A program made the translations under genes and the position numbers. Below, piece by piece: positions 6,480-14,651 of a stretch of 28,898 nucleotides of DNA. Below the pieces are notes generated by a model that did not search any database, was not told where the DNA came from, and saw nothing but the letters and a program-made list of their open reading frames with translations. Positions within the stretch are counted from its first letter, which is position 1; each line of letters begins with the position of its first letter. Origin of the DNA: UBA4738 sp002413305 (GTDB taxonomy: Bacteria > Actinomycetota > UBA4738). The stretch lies in the NCBI GenBank assembly GCA_036847185.1, contig DAIUAM010000039.1, positions 1 to 28,898 on the forward strand. The letters run 5' to 3'.

Positions 6480-7660
6480 CGGTGCCCCAAGCCGACCGCC
6501 GAGCGATGCTCGTCCTGGAGGACGGAACGGTCTTCCGCGGCCGCGCGTTCGGCGCCTCCGGGGAGGCGTTCGGCGAGGCGGTGTTCAACACCGCCATGAC
6601 GGGCTACCAGGAGGCGCTGACCGACCCCTCCTACGCCGGGCAGATCGTGACCATGACGGCACCGCACATCGGGAACTACGGCGTCAATGCCGAGGACGTC
6701 GAATCCGACCGCGTCTGGGTCGCCGGGTTCGTCGTCCGGGAGGCCAGCCGCCGGGCGTCGTCCTGGCGGTCCATCGGGGCGCTTGCCGAGTACCTGTCGG
6801 ACGCCGGGGTCATCGGTATCGAGGGCATCGATACCCGACGGCTGACGCTTCGGATCCGCTCGGCCGGAGCGATGCGAGCCGGACTGTCGACGGAGGAGCT
6901 GGACGCCACCGCGCTCCTGGCCCGGGTCCGCCGGCAGCCCGGCATGGACGGTGCCGACCTGGCCGCCGCGGGTTCGGTCAGTCAACCGTACCGGGCGAGC
7001 GAGGTCGTCGGTCCCGCCACGCCAGCCGAGGGCCGTGTGTTCCGCGTGGCGGCTTACGACTTCGGCATGAAGCGCAACATCCTGCGCCTGCTGGCCGAAA
7101 ACGGTTGTGAGACAACGGTGTTCCCCGCTCGCACGGCGCCCGCGGAGATCCTGGCAGCCGGCTTCGACGGCGTCTTCCTGTCGAATGGCCCCGGCGATCC
7201 CTCGGCGACCGGTTACGGCATCGACGCGGTCCGCTGCCTCTTGGGCCGGGTCCCGGTGTTCGGCATCTGCCTGGGACACCAGCTGATGGCGCTGGCCCTG
7301 GGAGGCCGCACCTTCAAGCTGCGGTTCGGTCACCGGGGCGTCAACCAGCCGGTGGAGGACCTGGAGACCGGCCGGATCGAGATCACCAGCCACAACCACG
7401 GCTTCGCGGTGGATCCGGGCGGGTGGGGGCGCACGCCGGTCACGGCCCTCCCCGCGGTGGCTCCGGTCGCACGGACGAGCCACGGACGGGCGGCCCTCAC
7501 CCACTGGAACCTGAACGACGGCACGCTGGAGGGCCTGCGCTGTCTCGACGTCCCGGCATTCAGCGTCCAGTACCACCCCGAGGCAGCCCCGGGCCCGCAC
7601 GACTCGAGACATCTATTCGTCCGGTTCCGGGAGCTGATGGCCGATGCCGGCCCGAACTGA
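6476..7660 (+). CDS. carA: Carbamoyl-phosphate synthase small (glutaminase) subunit
   Basis: A 394-residue subunit that releases ammonia from glutamine and channels it to CarB. The N-terminal CPSase_sm domain (MLVLEDGTVFRGRAFG onward) is followed by a class I glutamine amidotransferase domain from about residue 195. The nucleophile is Cys265 in FGICLGHQ, the oxyanion-type loop is FLSNGPGDPS, and the partner His-x-Glu is in QYHPEAAPGP. All three catalytic residues are present. The start GTG overlaps the pyrC stop; an internal ATG ten codons on is an alternative. It overlaps carB by 17 nt, as expected for two subunits of one complex. Confidence 0.97.
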   Translation: MTVPQADRRAMLVLEDGTVFRGRAFGASGEAFGEAVFNTAMTGYQEALTDPSYAGQIVTMTAPHIGNYGVNAEDVESDRVWVAGFVVREASRRASSWRSIGALAEYLSDAGVIGIEGIDTRRLTLRIRSAGAMRAGLSTEELDATALLARVRRQPGMDGADLAAAGSVSQPYRASEVVGPATPAEGRVFRVAAYDFGMKRNILRLLAENGCETTVFPARTAPAEILAAGFDGVFLSNGPGDPSATGYGIDAVRCLLGRVPVFGICLGHQLMALALGGRTFKLRFGHRGVNQPVEDLETGRIEITSHNHGFAVDPGGWGRTPVTALPAVAPVARTSHGRAALTHWNLNDGTLEGLRCLDVPAFSVQYHPEAAPGPHDSRHLFVRFRELMADAGPN

Positions 7661-10600
7661 CATCCGCACGATCCTGGTGATCGGGTCGGGACCGATCGTC
7701 ATCGGGCAGGCCGCCGAATTCGACTATTCCGGGACCCAGGCGTGCAAGGCGCTTCGCCGGGAGGGCTACCGGGTCGTGCTGGTGAACTCGAACCCCGCCA
7801 CGATCATGACCGACCCCGAGTTCGCCGACGCCACGTACGTCGAACCGCTGACGCCCGAGTCGGTCCTGCAGATCATCGAGCGCGAGCGGCCCGACGCGCT
7901 GCTGCCGACGCTGGGCGGGCAGACCGCACTGAACCTGGCCGTGGCGCTGGCGGAGTCCGGCGCGCTGGAAGCGAAGGGGGTCCGTCTGATCGGCGCGGGG
8001 CTCGACGCGATCCGCCGGGCGGAGGACCGTCTGCTCTTCGTGCGGTCCATGCAGGCCGCCGGCCTCCCCTTGCCGCGTTCGGGGGTCGCCCATTCGCCCA
8101 CCGAAGCCCTCGCCGTGGCCGAGGACATCGGCTATCCGGTGATGGTCCGGCCGTCGTTCGTCCTGGGCGGCGGCGGAACCGGGCTTGCCTCGACGCGCGA
8201 GGAATTGGAACGGGCCGCCGCGGACGGGTTGGCGGCGAGCCCCATCAGGGAGGTGCTGGTGGAGGAGTCGGTCGAGGGGTGGAAGGAGTTCGAACTCGAG
8301 GTGATGCGGGACGGCGCGGACAACGCGGTCATCGTGTGCTCGATCGAGAACGTCGACCCCATGGGCGTGCACACGGGCGACAGCGTCACCGTCGCCCCCG
8401 CGATGACGCTCACCGACCGCGAGTACCAGGTCATGCGCGACGCCGGGCTGGCCTGCATCCGGGCCATCGGCGTGGACACCGGCGGGTCCAACGTGCAGTT
8501 CGCGGTCGACCCCCACGACGGCCGGCTCGTGCTGATCGAGATGAACCCGCGCGTGTCCCGGTCCAGCGCGCTGGCGTCGAAAGCCACCGGGTTCCCCATC
8601 GCGAAGATCGCGGCGCTCCTCGCCGTCGGTTACACGCTCGACGAGATCCGCAACGACATCACCGGCGAGACGCTGGCGGCCTTCGAGCCCGCCCTCGACT
8701 ACGTTGCGGTCAAGGTCCCCCGGTGGGCGTTCGAGAAATTCCCGGGTGCCGACCCGACGCTGTCCACCAGGATGAAGTCGGTCGGCGAGGTCATGGCGAT
8801 CGGGCGGACCTTCGCGGAGGCGCTGGGGAAGGCGTGGCGCTCGCTGGAACGCGCGGGGTTCGACCTGGGGGAGCCTGCCCGGGCCATCACGCTGAAGGAG
8901 CTCGGGCGGGCCACCGAGCGACGGCTGCTCCTGGTCGAAGCTGCTGCGGGGCAAGGATCTTCGGTTGACGAGATCGCCGCGGCGAGCGGGATCGATCCGT
9001 GGTTCGTCGAGCAGATCGCCGGGACGGCCGAGCGGGCGAAGGCGCTCGCCGGGCAGGACGTGGCCAGACTCTCGGCCGACGAGCTCCGGGACGCCAAGCG
9101 GGCCGGCCTCTCGGATCGGCGGATCGCCCGGCTCACCGCGACCACCGAGGAGGAGGTTCGAACCGCCCGGCGCCGGCTGGGCGTCACCCCGGTGTTCAAG
9201 ACCGTCGATACCTGCGCGGGGGAGTTCGAAGCACGGACGCCCTATTACTACTCGACGTACGAGGAGGAGTCGGAGGTCGGCCCCGGCCGCCGGCCGCGGG
9301 TGGTGATCCTCGGTGCCGGGCCGAACCGGATCGGCCAGGGGATCGAGTTCGATTACGCCTGCGTGCAGGCCGCGTTCGCCCTTCGCGACGCCGGGTTCGA
9401 GACGGTGATGGTGAACTCCAACCCGGAGACCGTGTCGACCGACTACGACACCAGCGACCGGTTGTACTTCGAACCCCTCACGCTGGAGGACGTGCTCGCG
9501 GTGTGCGAGGCCGAACAGCCGGTCGGGGTGATCGTGCAGTTCGGCGGGCAGACACCGCTCGCCATGGCCGCCGCGCTCGAGGCCGCCGGGGTGGCCATCC
9601 TGGGGACCGCCACCGGGGACCTCGACGTGGCCGAGGACCGGTTGAAGTTCGGCCGGTTGCTGGTCGAGCTCGGCATCCCGTCGCCCCAGCACGGCGTCGC
9701 GTCCTCGCTGGACGAGGCGCGGGAAGTGGCCCGGCGGATCGGCTATCCGTTGATCGTTCGGCCCTCGTACGTCCTGGGCGGCCGGGCCATGGACATCGTT
9801 TACACCGAAGCCGAGCTCGCCGGCTTCGTCGCCTCCGCCGCGGAGGCCAGCCCGGAGCACCCCGTCTTCATGGACCGGTTCCTCGAGGGCGCGGTCGAGG
9901 TCGACGTGGACGCGGTGTGCGACGGGCGCGAGGTCCTGATCGGTGCCGTGATGGAGCACATCGAGGAGGCCGGTGTGCACTCGGGGGATTCGACCTGCGT
10001 GACGCCGCCGGCCACGCTGTCGGACGACGAGCTGGACGCGATCGAGGCCACGGTCACCTCGATCGCCCGGGCCCTGCGGGTCCGAGGCGTCCTGAACGTC
10101 CAGCTCGCCATCCGAGACGACATCCCGTACGTGCTGGAGGCCAACCCCCGGGCGTCGCGCACCCTGCCCTTCGCATCGAAGGCGACGGGCCTGCCGCTGG
10201 CGAAGCTCGCGGGGCGGGTGATGGCCGGGGCGACACTGGAGGAGCTGCGCGGCGCTGGTCTTCTGGACCCGGCGGGCAGCCGCTACCGGTCGCTCCGGCA
10301 CGTGGCCGTGAAGGCGGCGGTCCTGCCCTTCGGCCGGTTCCCCGGGGTAGACACGGTGCTCGGGCCGGAGATGCGGTCGACGGGCGAGGTCATGGGTATC
10401 GCCCGCGACCTCGGCGTTGCCCTGGCCAAGGCCCAGGAGGCGACGGGCGCCGCGCTCCCCACCGCCGGCGCGGTGTTCGTGTCCGTGGCCAACCGCGACA
10501 AGCGTTCGATCCGGCTGCCCGTCCGCCACCTCGCCGAGCTGGGGTTCGAGATCCTGGCCACGCGAGGGACGGCGGCCGTGCTGCAACGGGCCGGGATCCC

Positions 10601-10964
10601 CGTGGCGACTGTGGCGAAGCGTTCCGAGGGTTCCCCAAACGCCGTGGACCTGATCCTGGAGGGGCGGGTGGGCCTGGTGATCAATACTCCCTTCGGCCGG
10701 GAGCCACGGACCGACGGGTACTTCATCCGGACGGCCGCGGCGCGGACCGGCGTCCCGTGCATCACTACGGTGCCGGGCATCCTCGCCGCGGTGCAGGGCA
10801 TCGAAGCGCTCCGCCGCCGCCGGCCCGAACCGCGCCCGCTGCAGGAGTACCATGCCGAAGTCCGCCTGGTGGTGGTAGGCGAGCCGGCCGGACCGGTCCC
10901 GCGTGAGGACGCGGCGGGAAGGATCGGGACGTCCGCGGTGCGCACCATCGAGGAGACGGCGTGA
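7644..10964 (+). CDS. carB: Carbamoyl-phosphate synthase large subunit
   Basis: An 1106-residue subunit that makes carbamoyl phosphate from bicarbonate, ammonia and two ATP. Two homologous ATP-grasp halves are obvious. The first starts IRTILVIGSGPIVIGQAAEFDYSG and the second, near residue 550, RVVILGAGPNRIGQGIEFDY. Each has a paired MNPRVSRSSALASKATG or NPRASRTLPFASKATG metal/ATP motif. An oligomerisation region separates them, and the last 150 residues or so form the allosteric MGS-like domain (FVSVANRDKRSIRLPVRHLAELGF). Length is slightly above E. coli CarB. The carB stop is overlapped by a tiny ORF leading to pyrK. Confidence 0.97.
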   Translation: MPARTDIRTILVIGSGPIVIGQAAEFDYSGTQACKALRREGYRVVLVNSNPATIMTDPEFADATYVEPLTPESVLQIIERERPDALLPTLGGQTALNLAVALAESGALEAKGVRLIGAGLDAIRRAEDRLLFVRSMQAAGLPLPRSGVAHSPTEALAVAEDIGYPVMVRPSFVLGGGGTGLASTREELERAAADGLAASPIREVLVEESVEGWKEFELEVMRDGADNAVIVCSIENVDPMGVHTGDSVTVAPAMTLTDREYQVMRDAGLACIRAIGVDTGGSNVQFAVDPHDGRLVLIEMNPRVSRSSALASKATGFPIAKIAALLAVGYTLDEIRNDITGETLAAFEPALDYVAVKVPRWAFEKFPGADPTLSTRMKSVGEVMAIGRTFAEALGKAWRSLERAGFDLGEPARAITLKELGRATERRLLLVEAAAGQGSSVDEIAAASGIDPWFVEQIAGTAERAKALAGQDVARLSADELRDAKRAGLSDRRIARLTATTEEEVRTARRRLGVTPVFKTVDTCAGEFEARTPYYYSTYEEESEVGPGRRPRVVILGAGPNRIGQGIEFDYACVQAAFALRDAGFETVMVNSNPETVSTDYDTSDRLYFEPLTLEDVLAVCEAEQPVGVIVQFGGQTPLAMAAALEAAGVAILGTATGDLDVAEDRLKFGRLLVELGIPSPQHGVASSLDEAREVARRIGYPLIVRPSYVLGGRAMDIVYTEAELAGFVASAAEASPEHPVFMDRFLEGAVEVDVDAVCDGREVLIGAVMEHIEEAGVHSGDSTCVTPPATLSDDELDAIEATVTSIARALRVRGVLNVQLAIRDDIPYVLEANPRASRTLPFASKATGLPLAKLAGRVMAGATLEELRGAGLLDPAGSRYRSLRHVAVKAAVLPFGRFPGVDTVLGPEMRSTGEVMGIARDLGVALAKAQEATGAALPTAGAVFVSVANRDKRSIRLPVRHLAELGFEILATRGTAAVLQRAGIPVATVAKRSEGSPNAVDLILEGRVGLVINTPFGREPRTDGYFIRTAAARTGVPCITTVPGILAAVQGIEALRRRRPEPRPLQEYHAEVRLVVVGEPAGPVPREDAAGRIGTSAVRTIEETA

Positions 10965-11023
10965 TCCGTGGAGCGGAGCCGGGCGCGACCCGAGCCAACG
11001 CCCACACGAGGGAGGCCCCGTGA
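10961..11023 (+). other. 20-codon mini-ORF bridging carB and pyrK
   Basis: GTG 10961-10963 overlaps the carB TGA as GTGA, the frame stays open for 20 codons, and its TGA 11021-11023 overlaps the pyrK GTG, again as GTGA. The encoded peptide looks like nothing known. It may act only as a reinitiation stepping stone that keeps translation coupled across the gap. The pyrK start also has its own good ribosome site, so coupling may not be needed. Confidence 0.3.
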
Positions 11024-11916
11024 TCCGCGCCAAGTGCGAGGTGCTGTCGAACCGGCGGGCGGGTGTCTATTACTCGCTCACGCTGGTGGCGCCCGACATC
11101 GCCGAGCAGGCCAAGCCGGGGCAGTTCGTGGAGATCGCCCCACCGCCCGGTCGGGAGTTCCTGCTGCGGCGGCCCTTCTCGATCCACCAGGCCTCGCGGC
11201 GCGGCGGATGGGCGGGGACGCTCGAGGTCGTGTTCGACGTGGTCGGGCCCGGCACGCGGTGGCTGGCGCAAGCGCAGGCGCACGACGTGCTGGACGTGAT
11301 CGGGCCGCTGGGACGGCCCTTCCAGGTGCCGAAGGAGCTCTCCACGTGCCTACTCGTGGGTGGCGGGTACGGGGCGGCGCCCCTGTATTTCATGGCCGAG
11401 GAGCTCCGGTCGGCGAACAAGTCCGTGCACATGATCGTCGGCGCCCGCGACCATGAGCGAGTGTTCAAGCCGATCGAGGGCAAGCGGCTGGCGAACTCGC
11501 TGACCATCACGACCGAGGACGGCAGCATGGGGGAGACCGGCAGGGTGACCGACTTGCTCGCCGACGTGATCGCCAGGACCGGCTCCCAGGTCGTCTATGC
11601 GTGCGGGCCGAACCCGATGCTTCGGGCGGTCGCCGAACACTGCCTGGCCCGTTCGGTCCCCTGCCAGGTGGCGGTGGAGGAGATGATGGCCTGCGGGCTC
11701 GGCGTGTGCTGGACGTGCGCGGTCCCCCTGATCGCCCTTGACGGACGGGGCTGGTGGAACGTCCGGGCCTGCACGGAGGGCCCGGTGTTCAACGGTGCGC
11801 GGGTCTGGTGGGACCGGTGGCTGGGCCCCAAGTCCGGTGAGGGACCCGTGGCCGGCTCCGGGGAGGGTTTCGACGCGATGCCCGAGTCGCAGACGGTGGA
11901 GGCGTGGCCGGGATGA
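11020..11916 (+). CDS. pyrK: Dihydroorotate dehydrogenase electron transfer subunit PyrK
   Basis: A 298-residue FAD and [2Fe-2S] protein that passes electrons from dihydroorotate, via PyrD, to NAD+. The N-terminal FAD domain carries LLRRPFSIH, a ferredoxin-reductase NAD-binding domain follows (LLVGGGYGAAPLYF), and the cluster ligands are the four Cys of MACGLGVCWTC and ACTEGPVF. A tail of about 35 residues after the cluster is longer than in Bacillus PyrK. The start is GTG 11020 with GGAGG 4 nt upstream, just before the conserved IRAKCEVLSNRRAG; a longer frame upstream overlaps carB and is not homologous. The TGA overlaps the pyrD ATG as ATGA, consistent with a PyrK-PyrD complex. Confidence 0.95.
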   Translation: MIRAKCEVLSNRRAGVYYSLTLVAPDIAEQAKPGQFVEIAPPPGREFLLRRPFSIHQASRRGGWAGTLEVVFDVVGPGTRWLAQAQAHDVLDVIGPLGRPFQVPKELSTCLLVGGGYGAAPLYFMAEELRSANKSVHMIVGARDHERVFKPIEGKRLANSLTITTEDGSMGETGRVTDLLADVIARTGSQVVYACGPNPMLRAVAEHCLARSVPCQVAVEEMMACGLGVCWTCAVPLIALDGRGWWNVRACTEGPVFNGARVWWDRWLGPKSGEGPVAGSGEGFDAMPESQTVEAWPG

Positions 11917-12899
11917 CCGCGCTCGACCAGATCACGCCCGGCGTCGCCGCCCCCACGCTGGAGGTCGACCTGGGGGGCGTGCGGTTTCCGACCCCGGTGC
12001 TCGCCGCGTCCGGCTGCTTCAACTCGGGCAAGGAGATGGCGAACGCCATGGACCTCCATCGGATCGGCGGCGTGGTCACCAAGAGCGTCACCTTCCGGCC
12101 CACCAAGGGACTTCCGACCCCGCGGATGGCCGAGACCGCGTCCGGCATGCTGAACGCGATCGGCCTGCAGAACCCCGGCATCGAGGAGTTCCTGAGCAAG
12201 GACGGCCCGTGGATCGAGACGGCGGGGATACCGGTGATCGTGTCGGTGGCCGGCCGGAGCGTCGAAGAGTTCTCCCAGGTCATGATCCGGATCCGCGAGC
12301 TCCAGTCCGTGGTGGCGATCGAGGCGAACATCTCGTGCCCGAACGTCGAACGCCGGAACCAGGTGTTCGCCTGCCATCCGGACATGGCCGCCGAGGTGAT
12401 CGGTTCGGTCAGCCGCCTGTCCCGGGTCCCGGTCTTCGCCAAGCTCACGGCCGACGTGACGAACATCGTCGAGGTGGCCGAGGCGTGCCTGCGCGCGGGC
12501 GCCCACGGCCTGAGCCTCATCAACACGTTGCTCGGGATGGCCATCGACGTCGAGACGTTTCGGCCGAAGCTCGGCGCCGTCACCGGTGGGCTGTCCGGTC
12601 CCGCCATCAAGCCAGTCGCAGTCCGCTGCATCTACCAGGTGGCGGAGGCCTTCCCGGACGCGCCGATCATCGGGATCGGGGGGGTTCGAACCGCGGAGGA
12701 CGCGGTCGAGCTCATGCTTGCCGGCGCGTGGGCCGTCCAGGTCGGGACGGCGAACTTCTTCGACCCCGACGCGACCACCGACGTGGCGCGCGGCATCGGC
12801 GAGTTCCTGGCCCGGAAGGGCCTGTCGGGACCGGCCGACCTTCGTGGAAAGGCACAGCGTGCGAACGGTGACCCGGAACCCGCTGATCATCGCGCTTGA
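11913..12899 (+). CDS. pyrD: Dihydroorotate dehydrogenase, class 1B catalytic subunit
   Basis: A 328-residue FMN enzyme oxidising dihydroorotate to orotate in the cytoplasm with PyrK. The catalytic Cys lies in EANISCPNVE; VVTKSVTFRPTKG near the N-terminus, FAKLTADVTNIVEVA, and the FMN-phosphate segment IGIGGVRTAEDAVELMLAGA fit class 1B. There is no membrane-anchoring N-terminal extension of the quinone-linked class 2 enzymes. The start is ATG 11913 with GGAGG 10 nt upstream; GTG 11904 is an in-frame alternative. The 3' end overlaps pyrF by 41 nt, unusually long for this operon. Confidence 0.96.
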   Translation: MTALDQITPGVAAPTLEVDLGGVRFPTPVLAASGCFNSGKEMANAMDLHRIGGVVTKSVTFRPTKGLPTPRMAETASGMLNAIGLQNPGIEEFLSKDGPWIETAGIPVIVSVAGRSVEEFSQVMIRIRELQSVVAIEANISCPNVERRNQVFACHPDMAAEVIGSVSRLSRVPVFAKLTADVTNIVEVAEACLRAGAHGLSLINTLLGMAIDVETFRPKLGAVTGGLSGPAIKPVAVRCIYQVAEAFPDAPIIGIGGVRTAEDAVELMLAGAWAVQVGTANFFDPDATTDVARGIGEFLARKGLSGPADLRGKAQRANGDPEPADHRA

Positions 12900-13548
12900 C
12901 CTCTCCGACCCGGACGGGGCGGAGCGGCTGGCGAAGGAACTGGCCGGCTCCGTCGCGTATCTGAAGATCGGGCTGGAGCTGTTCACCGCGACCGGTCCGT
13001 CGGTGGTCGAACGCATCTCGGCGCACGCTCCTGTGTTCCTGGACCTGAAGCTGCACGACATCCCGAACACGGTGGGCCGGGCGGCTCGCAACGTGGGGCG
13101 GCTGGGGGCGGCCCTGCTCACGGTGCACGCTCTGGGCGGGATCGAGATGGTCCGGGCTGCCGTGGAGGGCGCCGCGGAGGGGGCCTCCGGCGGGGGGGTC
13201 GACCCTCCCGGCATCGTCGGGATCACGGTGCTGTCGAGCCTGGCGGGGGAGGACCTGGCGTCTCCGGCCTCGCTGGCCTTCGAGGCGATGTCGGCGGGGG
13301 CCACCGGGGTCGTGGTCTCCGGTGTGGACGTGGCCATGGTCCGAGAGGCGCTGGGGCCGATGGCCGCGCTGATCGTCCCGGGGATCCGGCCGGGCGGGCA
13401 GGCGACGAACGACCACGTGCGGGTGCTCTCGCCGCGAGAGGCGCTGGAGCGCGGGGCCGACTACCTCGTGGTGGGCCGACCGATCACCGAGGCTTCCGAC
13501 CCGGCCGCGGCCGCGCACGCCCTGCTCCGCGAAGTGGGCGTCGAATGA
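12859..13548 (+). CDS. pyrF: Orotidine 5'-phosphate decarboxylase
   Basis: A 229-residue TIM barrel that decarboxylates OMP to UMP, the last step. The catalytic charge network is Asp62-Lys64-Asp67 in FLDLKLHDIPN. The N-terminal LIIALDLSD, the middle VTVLSS region and the phosphate-binding VPGIRPGG follow in the right order. The start is GTG 12859 with GGAAAGG 6 nt upstream, inside the end of pyrD; GTG 12868 would lose only three residues. The TGA is overlapped by an ATG that begins a tiny ORF leading to pyrE. Confidence 0.96.
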   Translation: MRTVTRNPLIIALDLSDPDGAERLAKELAGSVAYLKIGLELFTATGPSVVERISAHAPVFLDLKLHDIPNTVGRAARNVGRLGAALLTVHALGGIEMVRAAVEGAAEGASGGGVDPPGIVGITVLSSLAGEDLASPASLAFEAMSAGATGVVVSGVDVAMVREALGPMAALIVPGIRPGGQATNDHVRVLSPREALERGADYLVVGRPITEASDPAAAAHALLREVGVE

Positions 13549-13571
13549 GCGGCTCCCCGGCCGGTCGATGA
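13545..13571 (+). other. 8-codon mini-ORF bridging pyrF and pyrE
   Basis: ATG 13545-13547 overlaps the pyrF TGA (ATGA). Eight codons later its TGA 13569-13571 overlaps the pyrE ATG (ATGA). The pyrE start has no clear ribosome site, so terminating ribosomes may step through this ORF to reach pyrE. No peptide function is implied. Confidence 0.35.
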
Positions 13572-14203
13572 CGCTCACCCCCGAGCGGGCCCGCGGTCTA
13601 CTGGAAGAGCGCCGGGCCATCCTCTCCGGCCACTTCGAGCTCACCTCCGGCCGGCATTCGGACATCTACGTGCAGAAGGCCCGGCTGCTGGAGTATCCGG
13701 AGACGGCGATGGAGTTCGCCGGGGAGATCGCGTCCTGGTATCCGGATGTCGAGGTGGTGGTCGCGCCGGCCGTGGGAGCCATCTCGCTCGGATTCGCCGT
13801 GGCGCTGGCGGCCGGGGCGCGGGCGATCTTCGCGGAGCGGACGGACGGGCGGATGGAGCTTCGGCGGGGGTTCGCGCTGGAGCCGGGGGAGCGGGCCTTG
13901 TTGGTCGAGGACATCGTCACCACGGGCGGGTCGGCCCGCGAGGTGCACGAGCTGATCCGGTCCGCCGGAGCCGAGGTGGCCGGGGTGGCCGCGCTGGTGG
14001 ATCGAACCACCACTCCGCTCGATATCCCGCTCCGCGCCGTGGTCCGCGTCGAGGCGGTGTCCTGGGAGCCGGCCGCGTGTCCGCTCTGCGCCCGAGGGGT
14101 CCCATTCGACACCCCAGGGTCCCGCCTCCTGCGGGGATCGGCCCTGTCGAGTGAAGCGAGCTCGAACGAAGGCGCCGCCGGCGTCCGCCCGTGGCCGGGC
14201 TGA
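13568..14203 (+). CDS. pyrE: Orotate phosphoribosyltransferase
   Basis: A 211-residue enzyme converting orotate and PRPP to OMP. The early FELTSGRHSDIYVQKARLLEYPE is the usual substrate region, and the PRPP loop is ALLVEDIVTTGGS. The C-terminal part contains CPLCARGVPFDTPGSR, a Cys-x2-Cys segment found in a subset of long PyrE proteins, followed by a low-complexity tail of about 25 residues. The start ATG is coupled to pyrF through a short ORF. Here the operon ends; mihF downstream has its own promoter. Confidence 0.95.
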   Translation: MTLTPERARGLLEERRAILSGHFELTSGRHSDIYVQKARLLEYPETAMEFAGEIASWYPDVEVVVAPAVGAISLGFAVALAAGARAIFAERTDGRMELRRGFALEPGERALLVEDIVTTGGSAREVHELIRSAGAEVAGVAALVDRTTTPLDIPLRAVVRVEAVSWEPAACPLCARGVPFDTPGSRLLRGSALSSEASSNEGAAGVRPWPG

Positions 14204-14223
14204 CCTTCATGTAGAGGTTGATT

Positions 14224-14272
14224 TTCGGCGGCAAGCCCCGCATCCCCGCTCGGCTCGATTGCTCCCGCCGAA
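14224..14272. repeat. 8-bp inverted repeat in the pyrE-mihF gap
   Basis: TTCGGCGG (14224-14231) and CCGCCGAA (14265-14272) are perfect inverted copies 33 nt apart. The right arm overlaps the spacer of the mihF promoter. There is no T-tract, so it does not look like a terminator; a binding site is possible. Confidence 0.3.
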
Positions 14273-14288
14273 CCGGCGTGCCTATAAT
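14259..14288 (+). promoter_or_regulatory. Promoter of mihF
   Basis: A perfect -10 TATAAT (14283-14288) with TTGCTC (14259-14264) 18 nt upstream lies 42 nt before the mihF start. This separates mihF and the genes behind it from the pyr operon. Confidence 0.65.
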
Positions 14289-14330
14289 CCGCCCCGCCGC
14301 GCACCGCGATCCGAACCCGAGGAGGGATCG

Positions 14331-14648
14331 ATGCCTCTACCCACCCTGACGGACGAGCAGCGGAAGGAAGCACTGGCCAAGGCCGCCGAGGCCCGGAAGC
14401 GCCGTGCCGAGCTGAAGGCCGAACTGAAGTCGGAGAAGACCTCGCTCCGCGACGTGCTGAGCCGGCAGGGCGACGATGTGGTCGGCAAGATGAAGGTCTC
14501 TGCGGTCCTGGAATCGCTGCCCGGGGTGGGGAAGGTCCGGGCCCGCAAGATCATGGAGCGCCTGGAGATCTCCACGAGCCGCCGGGTGCGCGGCTTGGGA
14601 GCGAAGCAGCGCGACGCGCTGCTCACCGAGTTTTCGGCCAAGAGGTAA
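14331..14648 (+). CDS. mihF: Integration host factor, actinobacterial type (mIHF)
   Basis: A 105-residue nucleoid protein, unrelated in sequence to E. coli IHF, that binds DNA and is essential in mycobacteria. The N-terminal half is a long charged helix (EARKRRAELKAELKSEK). The C-terminal half carries the helix-two-turn-helix DNA-binding part with LESLPGVGKVRARKIME and SRRVRGLGAKQRDALL. The start is ATG 14331 with GGAGGG 4 nt upstream; an in-frame start 180 nt upstream would read into pyrE and is rejected. The family is a marker for Actinomycetota. Its TAA lies in the same reading frame as gmk, only 3 nt before the likely gmk start. Confidence 0.95.
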   Translation: MPLPTLTDEQRKEALAKAAEARKRRAELKAELKSEKTSLRDVLSRQGDDVVGKMKVSAVLESLPGVGKVRARKIMERLEISTSRRVRGLGAKQRDALLTEFSAKR

Positions 14649-14651
14649 CCG

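Noticed and set aside
7560..11033. Minus-strand open frame of 1157 codons opposite carB
   Set aside because: High-GC codon bias in carB leaves the opposite frame free of stops; the product is low-complexity His/Arg/Gly/Asp-rich sequence and carB is unmistakable.
14224..14272. Inverted repeat as terminator of the pyr operon
   Set aside because: The loop is 33 nt, there is no T-tract, and the right arm lies in the mihF promoter.
14151..14330. N-terminal extension of mihF from an upstream in-frame start
   Set aside because: It would overlap pyrE; the ATG at 14331 has a strong ribosome site and matches the family start.
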